In this document: positions 46,145 through 54,332 of the stretch, in pieces | How positions within the stretch are numbered: the first letter of the stretch is position 1 | How the letters are laid out: every line of letters begins with the position of its first letter | Assembly: GCA_903893805.1 (NCBI GenBank) | Contig: CAITNM010000030.1 | Location: forward strand, 95,900 to 159,899 | Direction of reading: 5' to 3' | Source: an uncultured Alphaproteobacteria bacterium | GTDB lineage: Bacteria; Pseudomonadota; Alphaproteobacteria; Paracaedibacterales; CAITNM01 | DNA length: 64,000 nucleotides | The notes under the pieces: generated by a model | Told to the model about the DNA's origin: nothing | What the model saw: the letters and a program-made list of their open reading frames with translations, nothing else | The model's database searches: none | Position numbers and translations under genes: made by a program

Positions 46145-46882
46145 TTAATGTAGGTTAATTGCATCATTAATATACAAGCATGTTAGTAACGTAAACACAT
46201 ATGTTTGTAATACAGCTACTAAAAATTCTAATCCTGTTACACCAATGTTCAATAATAATGGCACTATACCCAAGACAGCAAGCGAAGATCCAGCAAGCAT
46301 TGCCGAAAAACTAGCAAAAAGTTTCAAAATTAAATGTCCCGCCATCATATTGGCAAACAAACGAATGCTTAAGCTAAAAGGACGTGCAAGGTATGAAATT
46401 AATTCAATGAGGACCATCAGTGGTGCTAAAAATACAGGTATGCCTTTTGGCAAGAGAAGCCGAAACATTCCAAAGCCATGTTTTTTAAAGCCAGCGACAT
46501 TAGCAGCAATGAATGCAACTATCGCTAGTGAAAATGTTACTGCAATATGGCTAGTGTAGGTAAAACTATAGGGAATAAGTCCTAGCATGTTGCCCATTAA
46601 CACGAACCAAAAAAGTGTAAATATAAAAGGAAAAAAAGGCATGCCTTCTCGTCCAATATATGTTTTGACCATATCAGACAAAAACGTAAAGGTAAGTTCG
46701 GCGCTTGCTTGTAGGCGTCCTGGAACGATAGCTTCTCGCCTTAGCGAAACATAGAAAAACAAGCAAACAAAGCTCAGACCAATAGTCATCCACAGAGCTG
46801 AGTTTGTGTAAGAAATATCCCAGCCTCTCAACGATAGTGGAATGATTTTAGTTATTTGAAATTGATGTAACGGATCAAGCAT
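46145..46882 (-). CDS. atpB: ATP synthase F0 subunit a
   Basis: Proton-channel subunit next to the c-ring, 245 aa. It carries the alphaproteobacterial N terminus (LDPLHQFQITKIIPL), FFPFIFTLFWFVLMGNMLGL, and the essential arginine in SLSIRLFANMMAGHL. The C terminus has LEFLVAVLQTYVFTLLTCLY. It overlaps the atpI end by 8 nt. Confidence 0.96.
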   Translation of the reverse strand: MLDPLHQFQITKIIPLSLRGWDISYTNSALWMTIGLSFVCLFFYVSLRREAIVPGRLQASAELTFTFLSDMVKTYIGREGMPFFPFIFTLFWFVLMGNMLGLIPYSFTYTSHIAVTFSLAIVAFIAANVAGFKKHGFGMFRLLLPKGIPVFLAPLMVLIELISYLARPFSLSIRLFANMMAGHLILKLFASFSAMLAGSSLAVLGIVPLLLNIGVTGLEFLVAVLQTYVFTLLTCLYINDAINLH

Positions 46883-47081
46883 CAGGTTCTTTTCGAATAT
46901 TTACTTTTGCTAATGACAGCCAACTCAAGTATGCCCCAACTATGATAAATGCAATCATAAACCAAGGAGAAGTACCCATGAACTTGTCTACATAATACCC
47001 CAATAATGCAGAAAAAGCGATGCGAGAAACGAATCGCAAACACAAACTAAACGATAAAGCTAAAAAAGTACCAAAAGACAT
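46875..47081 (-). CDS. atpI: ATP synthase assembly protein AtpI-like
   Basis: A 68-aa protein with two hydrophobic segments. The pattern GYYVDKFMGTSPWFMIAFII and ending of the second helix GAYLSWLSLAKV match the short AtpI/AtpZ-like proteins that head atp operons and assist c-ring assembly. It is the first gene of the operon and overlaps atpB by 8 nt. Confidence 0.82.
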   Translation of the reverse strand: MSFGTFLALSFSLCLRFVSRIAFSALLGYYVDKFMGTSPWFMIAFIIVGAYLSWLSLAKVNIRKEPDA

Positions 47082-47193
47082 GAATTCATTACGTAAACTG
47101 TACTTCTAGAACATAACGTATATTGCAGCTTACGTTAACTAGTTTTATGAAAATTGCCTTCCAGTGCCAAGGCACCAGAAGACAAAATGTAAG

Positions 47194-48402
47194 TTAGGCT
47201 TTGTTTCTTTTTAACTGAATCATAAATCCAATTGCCGCTATGAACAAACAAATGGGGATAATGCTTAAACCATATTGATATTGTTCATGACTAAAATTAC
47301 CACCAGATTGGTGATCTCCCATCATAACGCCAATTACAGTATGGAAGAAATATCCAAACGTCATAATAATCATGTTGGCTAAAGCGGTGGTAATACTTAC
47401 ATGGCGTTCTCGTACATACGTGCTAGCCACGTAGATAGCAATAATTTGGTATGCACATGCTACGCCAACGGCTGTGAATAGCACCGATAGCATTTCAGGT
47501 GAGCCAAATCCATAAAGCATGGTTACAAATACAGTACCCATGAATAGCGCCGCGCTAATAATAATTTTTATATGGGCCTTTAGGTAATCTGCCATATAAG
47601 TAAGACCAGGGGCGCCAAACAACATTCCTAAAAACATTAAGGATGATATTCCGGCAGCTTTTGCAGGAGCTATTTGATAAACACTTTGCAAAAATCCAGC
47701 TCCCCAAACATCAGCAAAGCCTTCCAAAGGTCCAAGCATCAATCCTGCACAAATACAAACCATCAGCACATTCTTATTTTTAAGCACTTGAATAATGTCA
47801 TCCATAATGTTGTGCGTTGAAATAATTGGCTTATATTTAGATGGGATGACTACATATGCTAATACAGCAAGAAAGCCACCAATCCAGCAAAAATATAAAA
47901 CAATGTCTTGCCAATGAGTGGTTTCAAGCAACGTTCTAACCGGAAGACCGCCATACAAAGCACCAACAAGACCAACTGTTACAGAAAGTCCCAGCATTCT
48001 GTTGAAATGTGACTCTGGAAACCCTAAGCGAATTACTTTAAATACACCTAAGATGGCGCCAGATGAACCGATTCCCATAATGAATCGTCCGATATTGGCA
48101 GCAGCAATTGTATCGCTAATCAGCAAGGGAACAATGCCAGCAACGGTTGCTAGAATACAAAGAGGAATTATATATTTAGGATTCTTACGATCTAGCCAGA
48201 TTGCTAAGGGGATGTGCATCAATGAATAGCTTAAATAATATAAGCCTGCAAACTGCCCAAATTCTAGCGCATTAGTGTTAAAATGGACCAGAAGCTCTTC
48301 CCTTATAACATTTGGCAGCACGCGTAAAACATATTGATAGGCGTAAAATAACGTGGCTACAGTCCACATGGACCAAGCTTGATAGGGTGATAAAGATAAC
48401 AT
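47194..48402 (-). CDS. MFS transporter, intracellular-bacterium type
   Basis: A 402-aa, 12-helix major facilitator. It shares with the MFS gene at 49210-50445 the motifs YQ.ILR/YQYVLRVLP near helix 1, SVTVGLVGALYGGLPV in helix 5 and an almost invariant GPLEGFADVWG in helix 7, so the two are paralogues. I associate this family with Rickettsiales, Legionella and Coxiella, where members import host metabolites; substrate here unknown. It is divergent from the MazG-like gene over a 225-nt AT-rich gap that must hold both promoters. Confidence 0.85.
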   Translation of the reverse strand: MLSLSPYQAWSMWTVATLFYAYQYVLRVLPNVIREELLVHFNTNALEFGQFAGLYYLSYSLMHIPLAIWLDRKNPKYIIPLCILATVAGIVPLLISDTIAAANIGRFIMGIGSSGAILGVFKVIRLGFPESHFNRMLGLSVTVGLVGALYGGLPVRTLLETTHWQDIVLYFCWIGGFLAVLAYVVIPSKYKPIISTHNIMDDIIQVLKNKNVLMVCICAGLMLGPLEGFADVWGAGFLQSVYQIAPAKAAGISSLMFLGMLFGAPGLTYMADYLKAHIKIIISAALFMGTVFVTMLYGFGSPEMLSVLFTAVGVACAYQIIAIYVASTYVRERHVSITTALANMIIMTFGYFFHTVIGVMMGDHQSGGNFSHEQYQYGLSIIPICLFIAAIGFMIQLKRNKA

Positions 48403-48627
48403 ATACGGCTCCTGTATGTGGAGTTTGAATTAATTTTAAATTGTGGGATTGGAAAATAAATATCTATCGCAGCACTAGCTGCGCAGATTTAGGTCTAGAA
48501 GAGATGAATATTTCCTATGCATAGCTTTGAATATAGCAGATATATTATGTCTGTCAATTGCCTCAAAAAACACTATAATGCCCAAATAAATTTGATTTTT
48601 GATGCTCTATGTTGGAAAGATTAAGTT

Positions 48628-48999
48628 ATGGACGATCTTGATAAAATTTTAAGTGACTACAAGCACGCAACAGATGTTGGTTTTTATTGGAATGATCCTC
48701 TACAAATTATAAAGCAAATAGAATCAGAGCTTGATGAAGTAAAGCAAGAATTGCAAAAACCCAATTCAGAAACCCTTCAAGAAGAATTAAGCGATGTATT
48801 GCACGCTTGGGTTACTTTGGTTGATTTTTGTGGGTTTGATGTTAAAGAAACCATCGCCTACGCGCGTAAAAAATTTGAAAATCGTTTTGATGCGTTGCAT
48901 GAAATAATCCAAGAGGAGGGCGCCTCTGATTTTAAAAACTTCTCACGGGCTCAAAAACTACTCTTTTGGGATAAAGCAAAACGAAAAGAGCGGGGCTAA
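48628..48999 (+). CDS. MazG-like nucleotide pyrophosphohydrolase domain protein
   Basis: A 123-aa single MazG/dUTPase-fold protein. The metal-binding ExxE12-28ExxD pattern is visible as ESELDEVKQEL followed by LQEELSDVLHAW. The domain hydrolyses NTPs or dNTPs to monophosphates, as a house-cleaning enzyme. It is half the length of E. coli MazG and has a conserved-looking FSRAQKLLFWDKAKRK tail. It lies between the two MFS paralogues. Confidence 0.82.
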   Translation: MDDLDKILSDYKHATDVGFYWNDPLQIIKQIESELDEVKQELQKPNSETLQEELSDVLHAWVTLVDFCGFDVKETIAYARKKFENRFDALHEIIQEEGASDFKNFSRAQKLLFWDKAKRKERG

Positions 49000-49077
49000 T
49001 TTTAGCAAAAAATATTGATTAAATTCACGCACGGTGTATCATTAACAACGAAGAACATCTTAGACATAAAAGGAAAA

Positions 49078-49134
49078 ATGCTGGTCCATCAACACAGAAC
49101 CATCATTATCATTTCTAGCAATATTGGCGGCTAG
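49078..49134 (+). other. Possible leader peptide upstream of the second MFS gene
   Basis: An 18-codon ORF (M-L-V-H-Q-H-R-T-I-I-I-I-S-S-N-I-G-G) has a good AAGGA Shine-Dalgarno five nt before its ATG and ends 75 nt before the MFS start. Four consecutive Ile codons after Thr resemble amino-acid-responsive leaders. I see no terminator hairpin with a T-run after it, so attenuation is not shown. Confidence 0.35.
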
Positions 49135-49209
49135 CCCCGTCGATACATCCTCTCATATTCACATATTTAAAAAATTAAAATTGTTCCTTCAAATTTTCTG
49201 AGGTTTATT

Positions 49210-50445
49210 ATGTCTAAAAGAATTCTACCGTATGCGATGTGGGTGTTCCCTTTATCGTTTTTTACCTATCAGTTTATATTACGACTTTGGCCAAGCTTAA
49301 TGATGCAGCAAATCATGCAACAATTTCAGATTGATGCTACTGGTTTCGGATTATTAGCTTCTGTTTATTATTACGGATATGCTGGCATGCAGTTACCCAT
49401 TGCTGTGTTGCTTGACCGTTTTGGGGCGCGTTATGTGGTGTGCATTTGTGCCGTTTTGTGCGGACTTTCAACACTATTATTTACCTATACCGATAACTGG
49501 ACGCTAGCACTTTTAAGCCGGTTTCTAGTGGGTGCCGGTTCTGCAGCTGGGTTTTTAGCAACATCTAAAGTGATTTCCCAATGGTTTGGCAGGCAATACT
49601 ATGCACGCATGGTTGGCTTTTCCTTCACGGTTGGTTTACTCGGGGCTATTTATGGGGGCAAACCCGTTAGCTTGCTTGTTGAAAATTGTGGATGGCAACA
49701 GGTCGCTTTTGTATTGGCTTGTGTCAGTATCGGCATAGGCGTATTAACGTTATTGTTTTTAAAAACCAGTTCAACGCCTCGTGAAAAAGAGCAATCAACC
49801 CTTTGCGTAAAAGACCTTCGTAAATTACTAAGTTCATCAACCATTTGGCTATTGGCTATTTCTAACTTATTGATGGTAGGCCCCTTAGAAGGCTTCGCAG
49901 ATGTTTGGGGCGTAAATTACCTTATGCAAGCCATTGCCGTTAATAAAGCAGATGCAGCTGGTTTTGTTTCCTACATTTTCGTTGGCATGTTATTTGGGGG
50001 GCCGCTTCTAGCAGCTTGGGCAAAGCGTATTGGTAATTATTCAGTTATTACAATGTGCAGTTTGGGCATGGTATTGGCATTTTTGTGGCTACTGTATGCC
50101 ACTACGGTTTTCAACGCTTATTCACTTTCTGCGCTATTTTTCGTAGTGGGCATTTTGTGCTGTTATCAGGTCTTAGTTTTTGCAACAGGAAGTGAGCTGG
50201 TAACACCTGCTATGTTGGGTATCACTATCGCGTTTTTAAACTGCATTAACATGCTGGGTGGGTCCTTTTTCCACAGCACTATTGGTTGGGCGATGGATCA
50301 TTTTTGGACGGGTCTAATGGACAATGGCATTCGCACATACACCATGCAGTCATATCAACAAGCACTACTGATTATTCCTGCAGCGGCAGCAATAGGTGGA
50401 ATACTAGTTATTGTGGTTGGATGGTGCAAAAAGAGAAATGGTTAG
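49210..50445 (+). CDS. MFS transporter, intracellular-bacterium type (paralogue)
   Basis: A 411-aa, 12-helix major facilitator paralogous to the gene at 47194-48402 (shared SFTVGLLGAIYGGKPV and GPLEGFADVWG). MFS loop 2-3 reads LLDRFGARYVV. A GAGG Shine-Dalgarno precedes the ATG. Its leader region contains the short Ile-rich ORF at 49078-49134. The 3' end overlaps the glycosyltransferase start, so the two are probably cotranscribed. Substrate unknown. Confidence 0.86.
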   Translation: MSKRILPYAMWVFPLSFFTYQFILRLWPSLMMQQIMQQFQIDATGFGLLASVYYYGYAGMQLPIAVLLDRFGARYVVCICAVLCGLSTLLFTYTDNWTLALLSRFLVGAGSAAGFLATSKVISQWFGRQYYARMVGFSFTVGLLGAIYGGKPVSLLVENCGWQQVAFVLACVSIGIGVLTLLFLKTSSTPREKEQSTLCVKDLRKLLSSSTIWLLAISNLLMVGPLEGFADVWGVNYLMQAIAVNKADAAGFVSYIFVGMLFGGPLLAAWAKRIGNYSVITMCSLGMVLAFLWLLYATTVFNAYSLSALFFVVGILCCYQVLVFATGSELVTPAMLGITIAFLNCINMLGGSFFHSTIGWAMDHFWTGLMDNGIRTYTMQSYQQALLIIPAAAAIGGILVIVVGWCKKRNG

Positions 50446-51727
50446 TCAAATGAGAAAATTATCACCACGTATAAGTAGTGCGCTTTTTCTAATTATCATT
50501 GCGATTTTTACGACCTTACATATGAATGATACGAAGAGAAAACTACACTTTTTTGTGTGTGGTTTTCCTGCTCATGGTCATACTAATCCCACGTTAGGTG
50601 TTGTTAGAAATTTAATTGATTTAGGATATCAAGTAACGTATTGCAGCAAAGAAGAATTCAGAGAGAGCATTGAAAAAAATGGGGCTCACTTTTTTGCTTA
50701 TAGTAGTAAAAGCCTTGATTCTCTAGTGTCAAGTAAAGTGCCTTCTCCTGATGTACATAAAGTCCTTCTGAAGAGTGCCTTAGAAATCTTACCCACCCTT
50801 TTACCATTGAATGATCAGCGCAAGTTTGATGCTGTCATTTATGATAGCGCAGCCGCTTTATGGGGGCAGGTTCTAGGTGATGTATGGAAGTGCCCCTCTT
50901 TCTATTCTAATACACCCTTCTTATTCACTCCTGAAGATACTGTTGAGTACATGTCTGAATTTATGCCAAACGTTGACGAGGAATATCTGCATAACAGAGC
51001 CTTAATGAAAGAAAAATATAACTTGTCTCTGCAATCTGATAGTGTTTTTGATATAAATAATTTCTCAAGAGCAACTCGGATTATCGTCTATGTATCTCCT
51101 GAATTGCAGCCAAATTCAGAGAAATTTCAAGGTGAAAAATATATCTACCTTGGCAACAGATTTGATAATGCACCTCAACCAAGTACAACGCGGTTAGAGG
51201 CCGGTTCTACTATTTATATTTCGTTAGGAACAGTTTTTAACGAAAATCTTAATTTGCTCAAAACGTTAATCAAAGTATTAAGCAAAACAAAATATAAGGT
51301 GATCGTTAGCGTTGGTAAGAACGATGACATTTATAAACATCTTCTACCTTTTCAGACTGGTTCGAATATAGACATATATAAATTTGTTGATCAACTTGAC
51401 GTTTTGAACAAAGCATCTTTATTCATTACCCATGGGGGCATGAATAGTATTTATGAAGGATTATATTTGGGGGTGCCAATGATTGTCATCCCACAAATGC
51501 AAGAGCAACGTTTTAATGCGTATAGAATCAAAGAATTAAATGCAGGCTTGTTATTAGAAGCAAAGCAAATATCCGAAGCAGATATTGAGTCTGCACTGAA
51601 AAAAATAGCAGTAAAATGGGATGATTATAAAAAAGAGTCTCTTCGTCTCAGAGCAACATTTTTGTCATCTGATAATAACAAACAAGTTGCAAAGAAAATT
51701 GAAAATATTGTGAAAAATTTCACTTGA
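50438..51727 (+). CDS. MGT-family glycosyltransferase (UGT-like, GT1)
   Basis: A GT-B fold glycosyltransferase of family GT1. The N-terminal acceptor domain has FFVCGFPAHGHTNPTLGVVR, the usual macrolide/UDP-glycosyltransferase opening. The C-terminal donor domain has SLGTVFNENLNLLK and the PSPG-like FITHGGMNSIYEGLYLGVP. Starting at the ATG 50438 (or 50450) adds an N-terminal hydrophobic stretch (ALFLIIIAIFTTLH) that could be a signal or membrane anchor, unusual for the family; a later ATG (MNDTKRK) would give a cytoplasmic enzyme. Family members glucosylate macrolides, sterols or lipids. Length about 430 aa. The start overlaps the MFS stop. Confidence 0.82.
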   Translation: MVSQMRKLSPRISSALFLIIIAIFTTLHMNDTKRKLHFFVCGFPAHGHTNPTLGVVRNLIDLGYQVTYCSKEEFRESIEKNGAHFFAYSSKSLDSLVSSKVPSPDVHKVLLKSALEILPTLLPLNDQRKFDAVIYDSAAALWGQVLGDVWKCPSFYSNTPFLFTPEDTVEYMSEFMPNVDEEYLHNRALMKEKYNLSLQSDSVFDINNFSRATRIIVYVSPELQPNSEKFQGEKYIYLGNRFDNAPQPSTTRLEAGSTIYISLGTVFNENLNLLKTLIKVLSKTKYKVIVSVGKNDDIYKHLLPFQTGSNIDIYKFVDQLDVLNKASLFITHGGMNSIYEGLYLGVPMIVIPQMQEQRFNAYRIKELNAGLLLEAKQISEADIESALKKIAVKWDDYKKESLRLRATFLSSDNNKQVAKKIENIVKNFT

Positions 51728-51740
51728 TGCAAGCTGTTGA

Positions 51741-51804
51741 AAATACTTAGGGAGCTACTTCAGCTTAAGTATTTACGCAGACCCCACTCACTATTTGAGA
51801 GGGG
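51741..51804. terminator. Two inverted repeats between convergent genes (possible bidirectional terminator)
   Basis: AAATACTTA (51741-51749) pairs with TAAGTATTT (51766-51774). A second hairpin pairs CCCC-A-CTC with GAG-A-GGGG (51782-51804). They lie between the convergent glycosyltransferase and the secreted unknown. No clean T-run follows, so terminator activity is uncertain. Confidence 0.4.
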
Positions 51805-51824
51805 CCAGTATGAAGGAATTCTCT

Positions 51825-52529
51825 CTATTTACAAAAACGCCTTAAAGCTCGCACATAAGTGCTATATTTTCTGCAGGTGATCGGATTAGTTCCAGAAATA
51901 TTTCTGCCACCACTGCTTTTAACAGCTGGAAAAATTAGCTCATTTGGATGAATTCGTTCGCGAAAAGTGATAGTAGGCCTGTATATAAAATGATGAGGCT
52001 CAAATTCATTGCTATTTAAGTTTTTGGGTGGTTGAAACCTGTAGTCTAAATTTTTAAGAACTCTTTCATCATTGACTGATACGATCATTGGTTCAGCTGT
52101 TATAGGGTTAAAAATTATGGTCTGGTCAGGTTGTAATTGTGTTGCTGAAACCAAAGATAGTCTTTCAATGTAAGTGGATAACAGCATGCATGACATGTTG
52201 TAATAATTTATAAATCTTCCTGGTAAAAATCCTTCAAGGAGGCTTCCATTGTATACAAAAGTTTTTTGAAGAGAAGTTTCTATAGCTACATGATTTTCAG
52301 GTGTATTTTCTTTGGTTATTCCTGGTATAAATTCGAAATACAATTTGCCATAAGGTGAATCTAATCCATTTTTTTCAATGTGTTCTCTGCTTAAAAATGA
52401 GTAGTCATGGACAATTAATACCTTTGATTCCGGCTCTAATGATTCATCAGGTATTGCGCTCGCAACACTTGCAATATTTACCGTAAGTAACATTCCTAAA
52501 CATAAAACGATATTTTTTATAGAAAACAC
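51825..52529 (-). CDS. Secreted protein of unknown function
   Basis: A 234-aa protein from a GTG at 52527-52529. A clear signal peptide (IVLCLGMLLTVNIASVASA, cleavage near residue 25) is followed by a mature protein of about 210 residues with no domain I recognise. Features are aromatic and proline-rich segments (YGKLYFEFIPGIT, RFQPPKNLNSNEFEPHHFIY) and a basic Cys-containing C terminus (CRKYSTYVRALRRFCK). Probably periplasmic or exported. It stands alone and leftward between the glycosyltransferase and glyA. Confidence 0.6.
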   Translation of the reverse strand: MFSIKNIVLCLGMLLTVNIASVASAIPDESLEPESKVLIVHDYSFLSREHIEKNGLDSPYGKLYFEFIPGITKENTPENHVAIETSLQKTFVYNGSLLEGFLPGRFINYYNMSCMLLSTYIERLSLVSATQLQPDQTIIFNPITAEPMIVSVNDERVLKNLDYRFQPPKNLNSNEFEPHHFIYRPTITFRERIHPNELIFPAVKSSGGRNISGTNPITCRKYSTYVRALRRFCK

Positions 52530-52653
52530 AGAAAGCCCAAACTAGAGATTACACGCTTAAAAATTATCATAAATAATATTTATTTACAAAATTTGACCTG
52601 ATGGACTTGTTTTAGAAATGGTTGGATTATTACCAATCCAACCATGCATAGAT

Positions 52654-53892
52654 TTATTCGTATATAGGGAATCGCTTGCACAACTGAATTGCCTGCGCTT
52701 TTGCCGTGGCAATTTCGCTTTGTGCATTGCCATTAGCAGCAGCTTTTAAAACACTCAGCATCATACGGCCTACTTCTTTGAATTCTTCTTCCTTGAATCC
52801 TCTAGTCGTAGCTGCAGGCGTGCCCACGCGAATGCCACTGGTAATTGTTGGTGGCTGCGGGTCCTTAGGAATTCCATTTTTATTGCAGGTCATGTTCGCT
52901 TGTTCTAGAACATCTGCGGCATCTTTCCCGCTAATGCCAATTGAACGTAAATCAAGCAGTAGCATGTGGCAATCGGTTCCACCCGTCAAAAGGTCAATGC
53001 CACCTTCTTTTAAAACGTCACCTAAAGCTTTCGCATTTTTCACTATTTGAAATGCGTAATCTTTAAATTCCGGTTGTAAAGCTTCACCAAAGGCAACAGC
53101 CTTACCAGCAATCGCGTGCATTAATGGTCCGCCTTGCAGGCCAGGGAAAACAGCGCTATTAATTTTTTTTGCGATATCTTCACGATTGGTCAAAATAATG
53201 CCACCTCTGCCACCGCGCAATGTTTTATGAGTGGTTGATGTCACAACATCAGCAAAAGGCATTGGGGTTGGGTATACGCCACCGGCAATTAAACCAGCGT
53301 AATGCGCCATATCAACCATCAAAAAAGCACCAACTTTATCGGCTATTTTTTTGAATTTATGAAAATCAATAAATCTAGGGTAAGCCGAAGCACCTGCAAT
53401 AATAAGCTTGGGCTTGTGCTCCAACGCTAACGCTTCAACGGCATCATAATCAATAAGGTGCGTGTTATCATCAACGCCATATGAAACTATGTTGAACCAT
53501 TTGCCCGACATATTCACTTTGCAACCATGGGTCAAATGCCCACCAGCGCTTAGGTCCATGCCTAAAACAGTATCGCCAGGATTTAAAAGAGCTAGGAAAA
53601 CAGCCTGATTTGCCTGTGCCCCAGAATGCGGTTGCACATTAGCAAATCCAGCGCCAAAAATATTTTTGACTCGTTCAATAGCAATGGCTTCTACTTTATC
53701 AACGTATTCACAACCATGATAATAACGCTTTCCAGGGTACCCTTCAGCGTATTTATTGGTAAGAACAGACCCCTGCGCCTTTAGCACAGCAGGACTTACA
53801 ATGTTTTCTGAGGCAATGAGCTCAATTTGATTCTGTTGGCGAACTAATTCACCAGCGATTGCGTCGAAAATTTCTGTGTCGTTGAAATGTAT
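52654..53892 (-). CDS. glyA: Serine hydroxymethyltransferase (no standard start codon)
   Basis: PLP enzyme interconverting serine and glycine and supplying one-carbon units. Conserved blocks are intact: [35 protein letters not shown], the PLP lysine in [14 protein letters not shown] and the C-terminal [14 protein letters not shown]. The open frame continues upstream into tRNA-Thr, which is not coding. Between the tRNA and the conserved region there is no in-frame ATG, GTG or TTG. The best candidate is ATA at 53890-53892, with AGGTGA seven nt upstream, giving 412 aa beginning [12 protein letters not shown]. An out-of-frame ATG sits at the same Shine-Dalgarno, so a one-base change or error is the alternative. 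Confidence 0.9.
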   Translation of the reverse strand: MHFNDTEIFDAIAGELVRQQNQIELIASENIVSPAVLKAQGSVLTNKYAEGYPGKRYYHGCEYVDKVEAIAIERVKNIFGAGFANVQPHSGAQANQAVFLALLNPGDTVLGMDLSAGGHLTHGCKVNMSGKWFNIVSYGVDDNTHLIDYDAVEALALEHKPKLIIAGASAYPRFIDFHKFKKIADKVGAFLMVDMAHYAGLIAGGVYPTPMPFADVVTSTTHKTLRGGRGGIILTNREDIAKKINSAVFPGLQGGPLMHAIAGKAVAFGEALQPEFKDYAFQIVKNAKALGDVLKEGGIDLLTGGTDCHMLLLDLRSIGISGKDAADVLEQANMTCNKNGIPKDPQPPTITSGIRVGTPAATTRGFKEEEFKEVGRMMLSVLKAAANGNAQSEIATAKAQAIQLCKRFPIYE

Positions 53893-53922
53893 GAAAGCAT
53901 CACCTAAAAGTTGAATGTTAAA

Positions 53923-53997
53923 TGGTGCCGCTGGAGAGAATCGAACTCTCGACCCCACCCTTACCAAGGGTGTGCTCTACCACTGAGCCACAACGGC
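53923..53997 (-). tRNA. tRNA-Thr (anticodon GGU)
   Basis: Minus-strand cloverleaf with acceptor stem GCCGTTG/CAGCGGC and D-arm GGCTCAGTGGTAGAGC. The anticodon loop TTGGTAA contains GGT, and the T-arm is GAGAGTTCGATTCTCTC. The CCA end is encoded. It lies just upstream of glyA on the same strand and may be cotranscribed with it. Confidence 0.95.
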
Positions 53998-54127
53998 AAT
54001 CTATTATTTATATCCGGCGGTATGGTTTTTTGCAATGGGGAAGGGCGGTCGCTTAAAGGCCACCTCATGAAAAAAGTGGATAAAAATTTAATAAAATAAG
54101 AATTTCTCTCCAAAGAAAAAGAGAAAA

Positions 54128-54292
54128 ATGTCAGCGGAACTAAAATTTTTAAATATTCTCCAGAAATTAGATGATCCTCGTTCAACGAGAAACCGCATAG
54201 GGTGCCGAAGATTGGATGGATTACTTGCGTTAAATTTGCCTCAGCAATTACAACCGTCTAACGTCGGTAGTTTGCTGGAAATCTCCCTTTAA
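54128..54292 (+). mobile_element. Transposase N-terminal relic (ISAs1-like)
   Basis: A 54-codon ORF reads MSAELKFLNILQKLDDPRST followed by RNRIGCRRLDGLLALNLP and a stop. The LxxLDDPRxxRNR opening resembles the N-terminal domain of ISAs1/DDE_Tnp_1-associated transposases. The catalytic domain is absent. It lies beside the resistance-type phosphotransferase genes. Family assignment is tentative. Confidence 0.5.
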
Positions 54293-54332
54293 CCAGCTCC
54301 ATAGGCACTTCAACTTATTGGCAAACCTCTAG

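Noticed and set aside
53893..53967. GlyA N-terminal extension starting at TTG 53967
   Set aside because: Those codons come from the tRNA-Thr T-arm and acceptor stem; a tRNA gene would not also encode the GlyA N terminus, and the extension has no family support.
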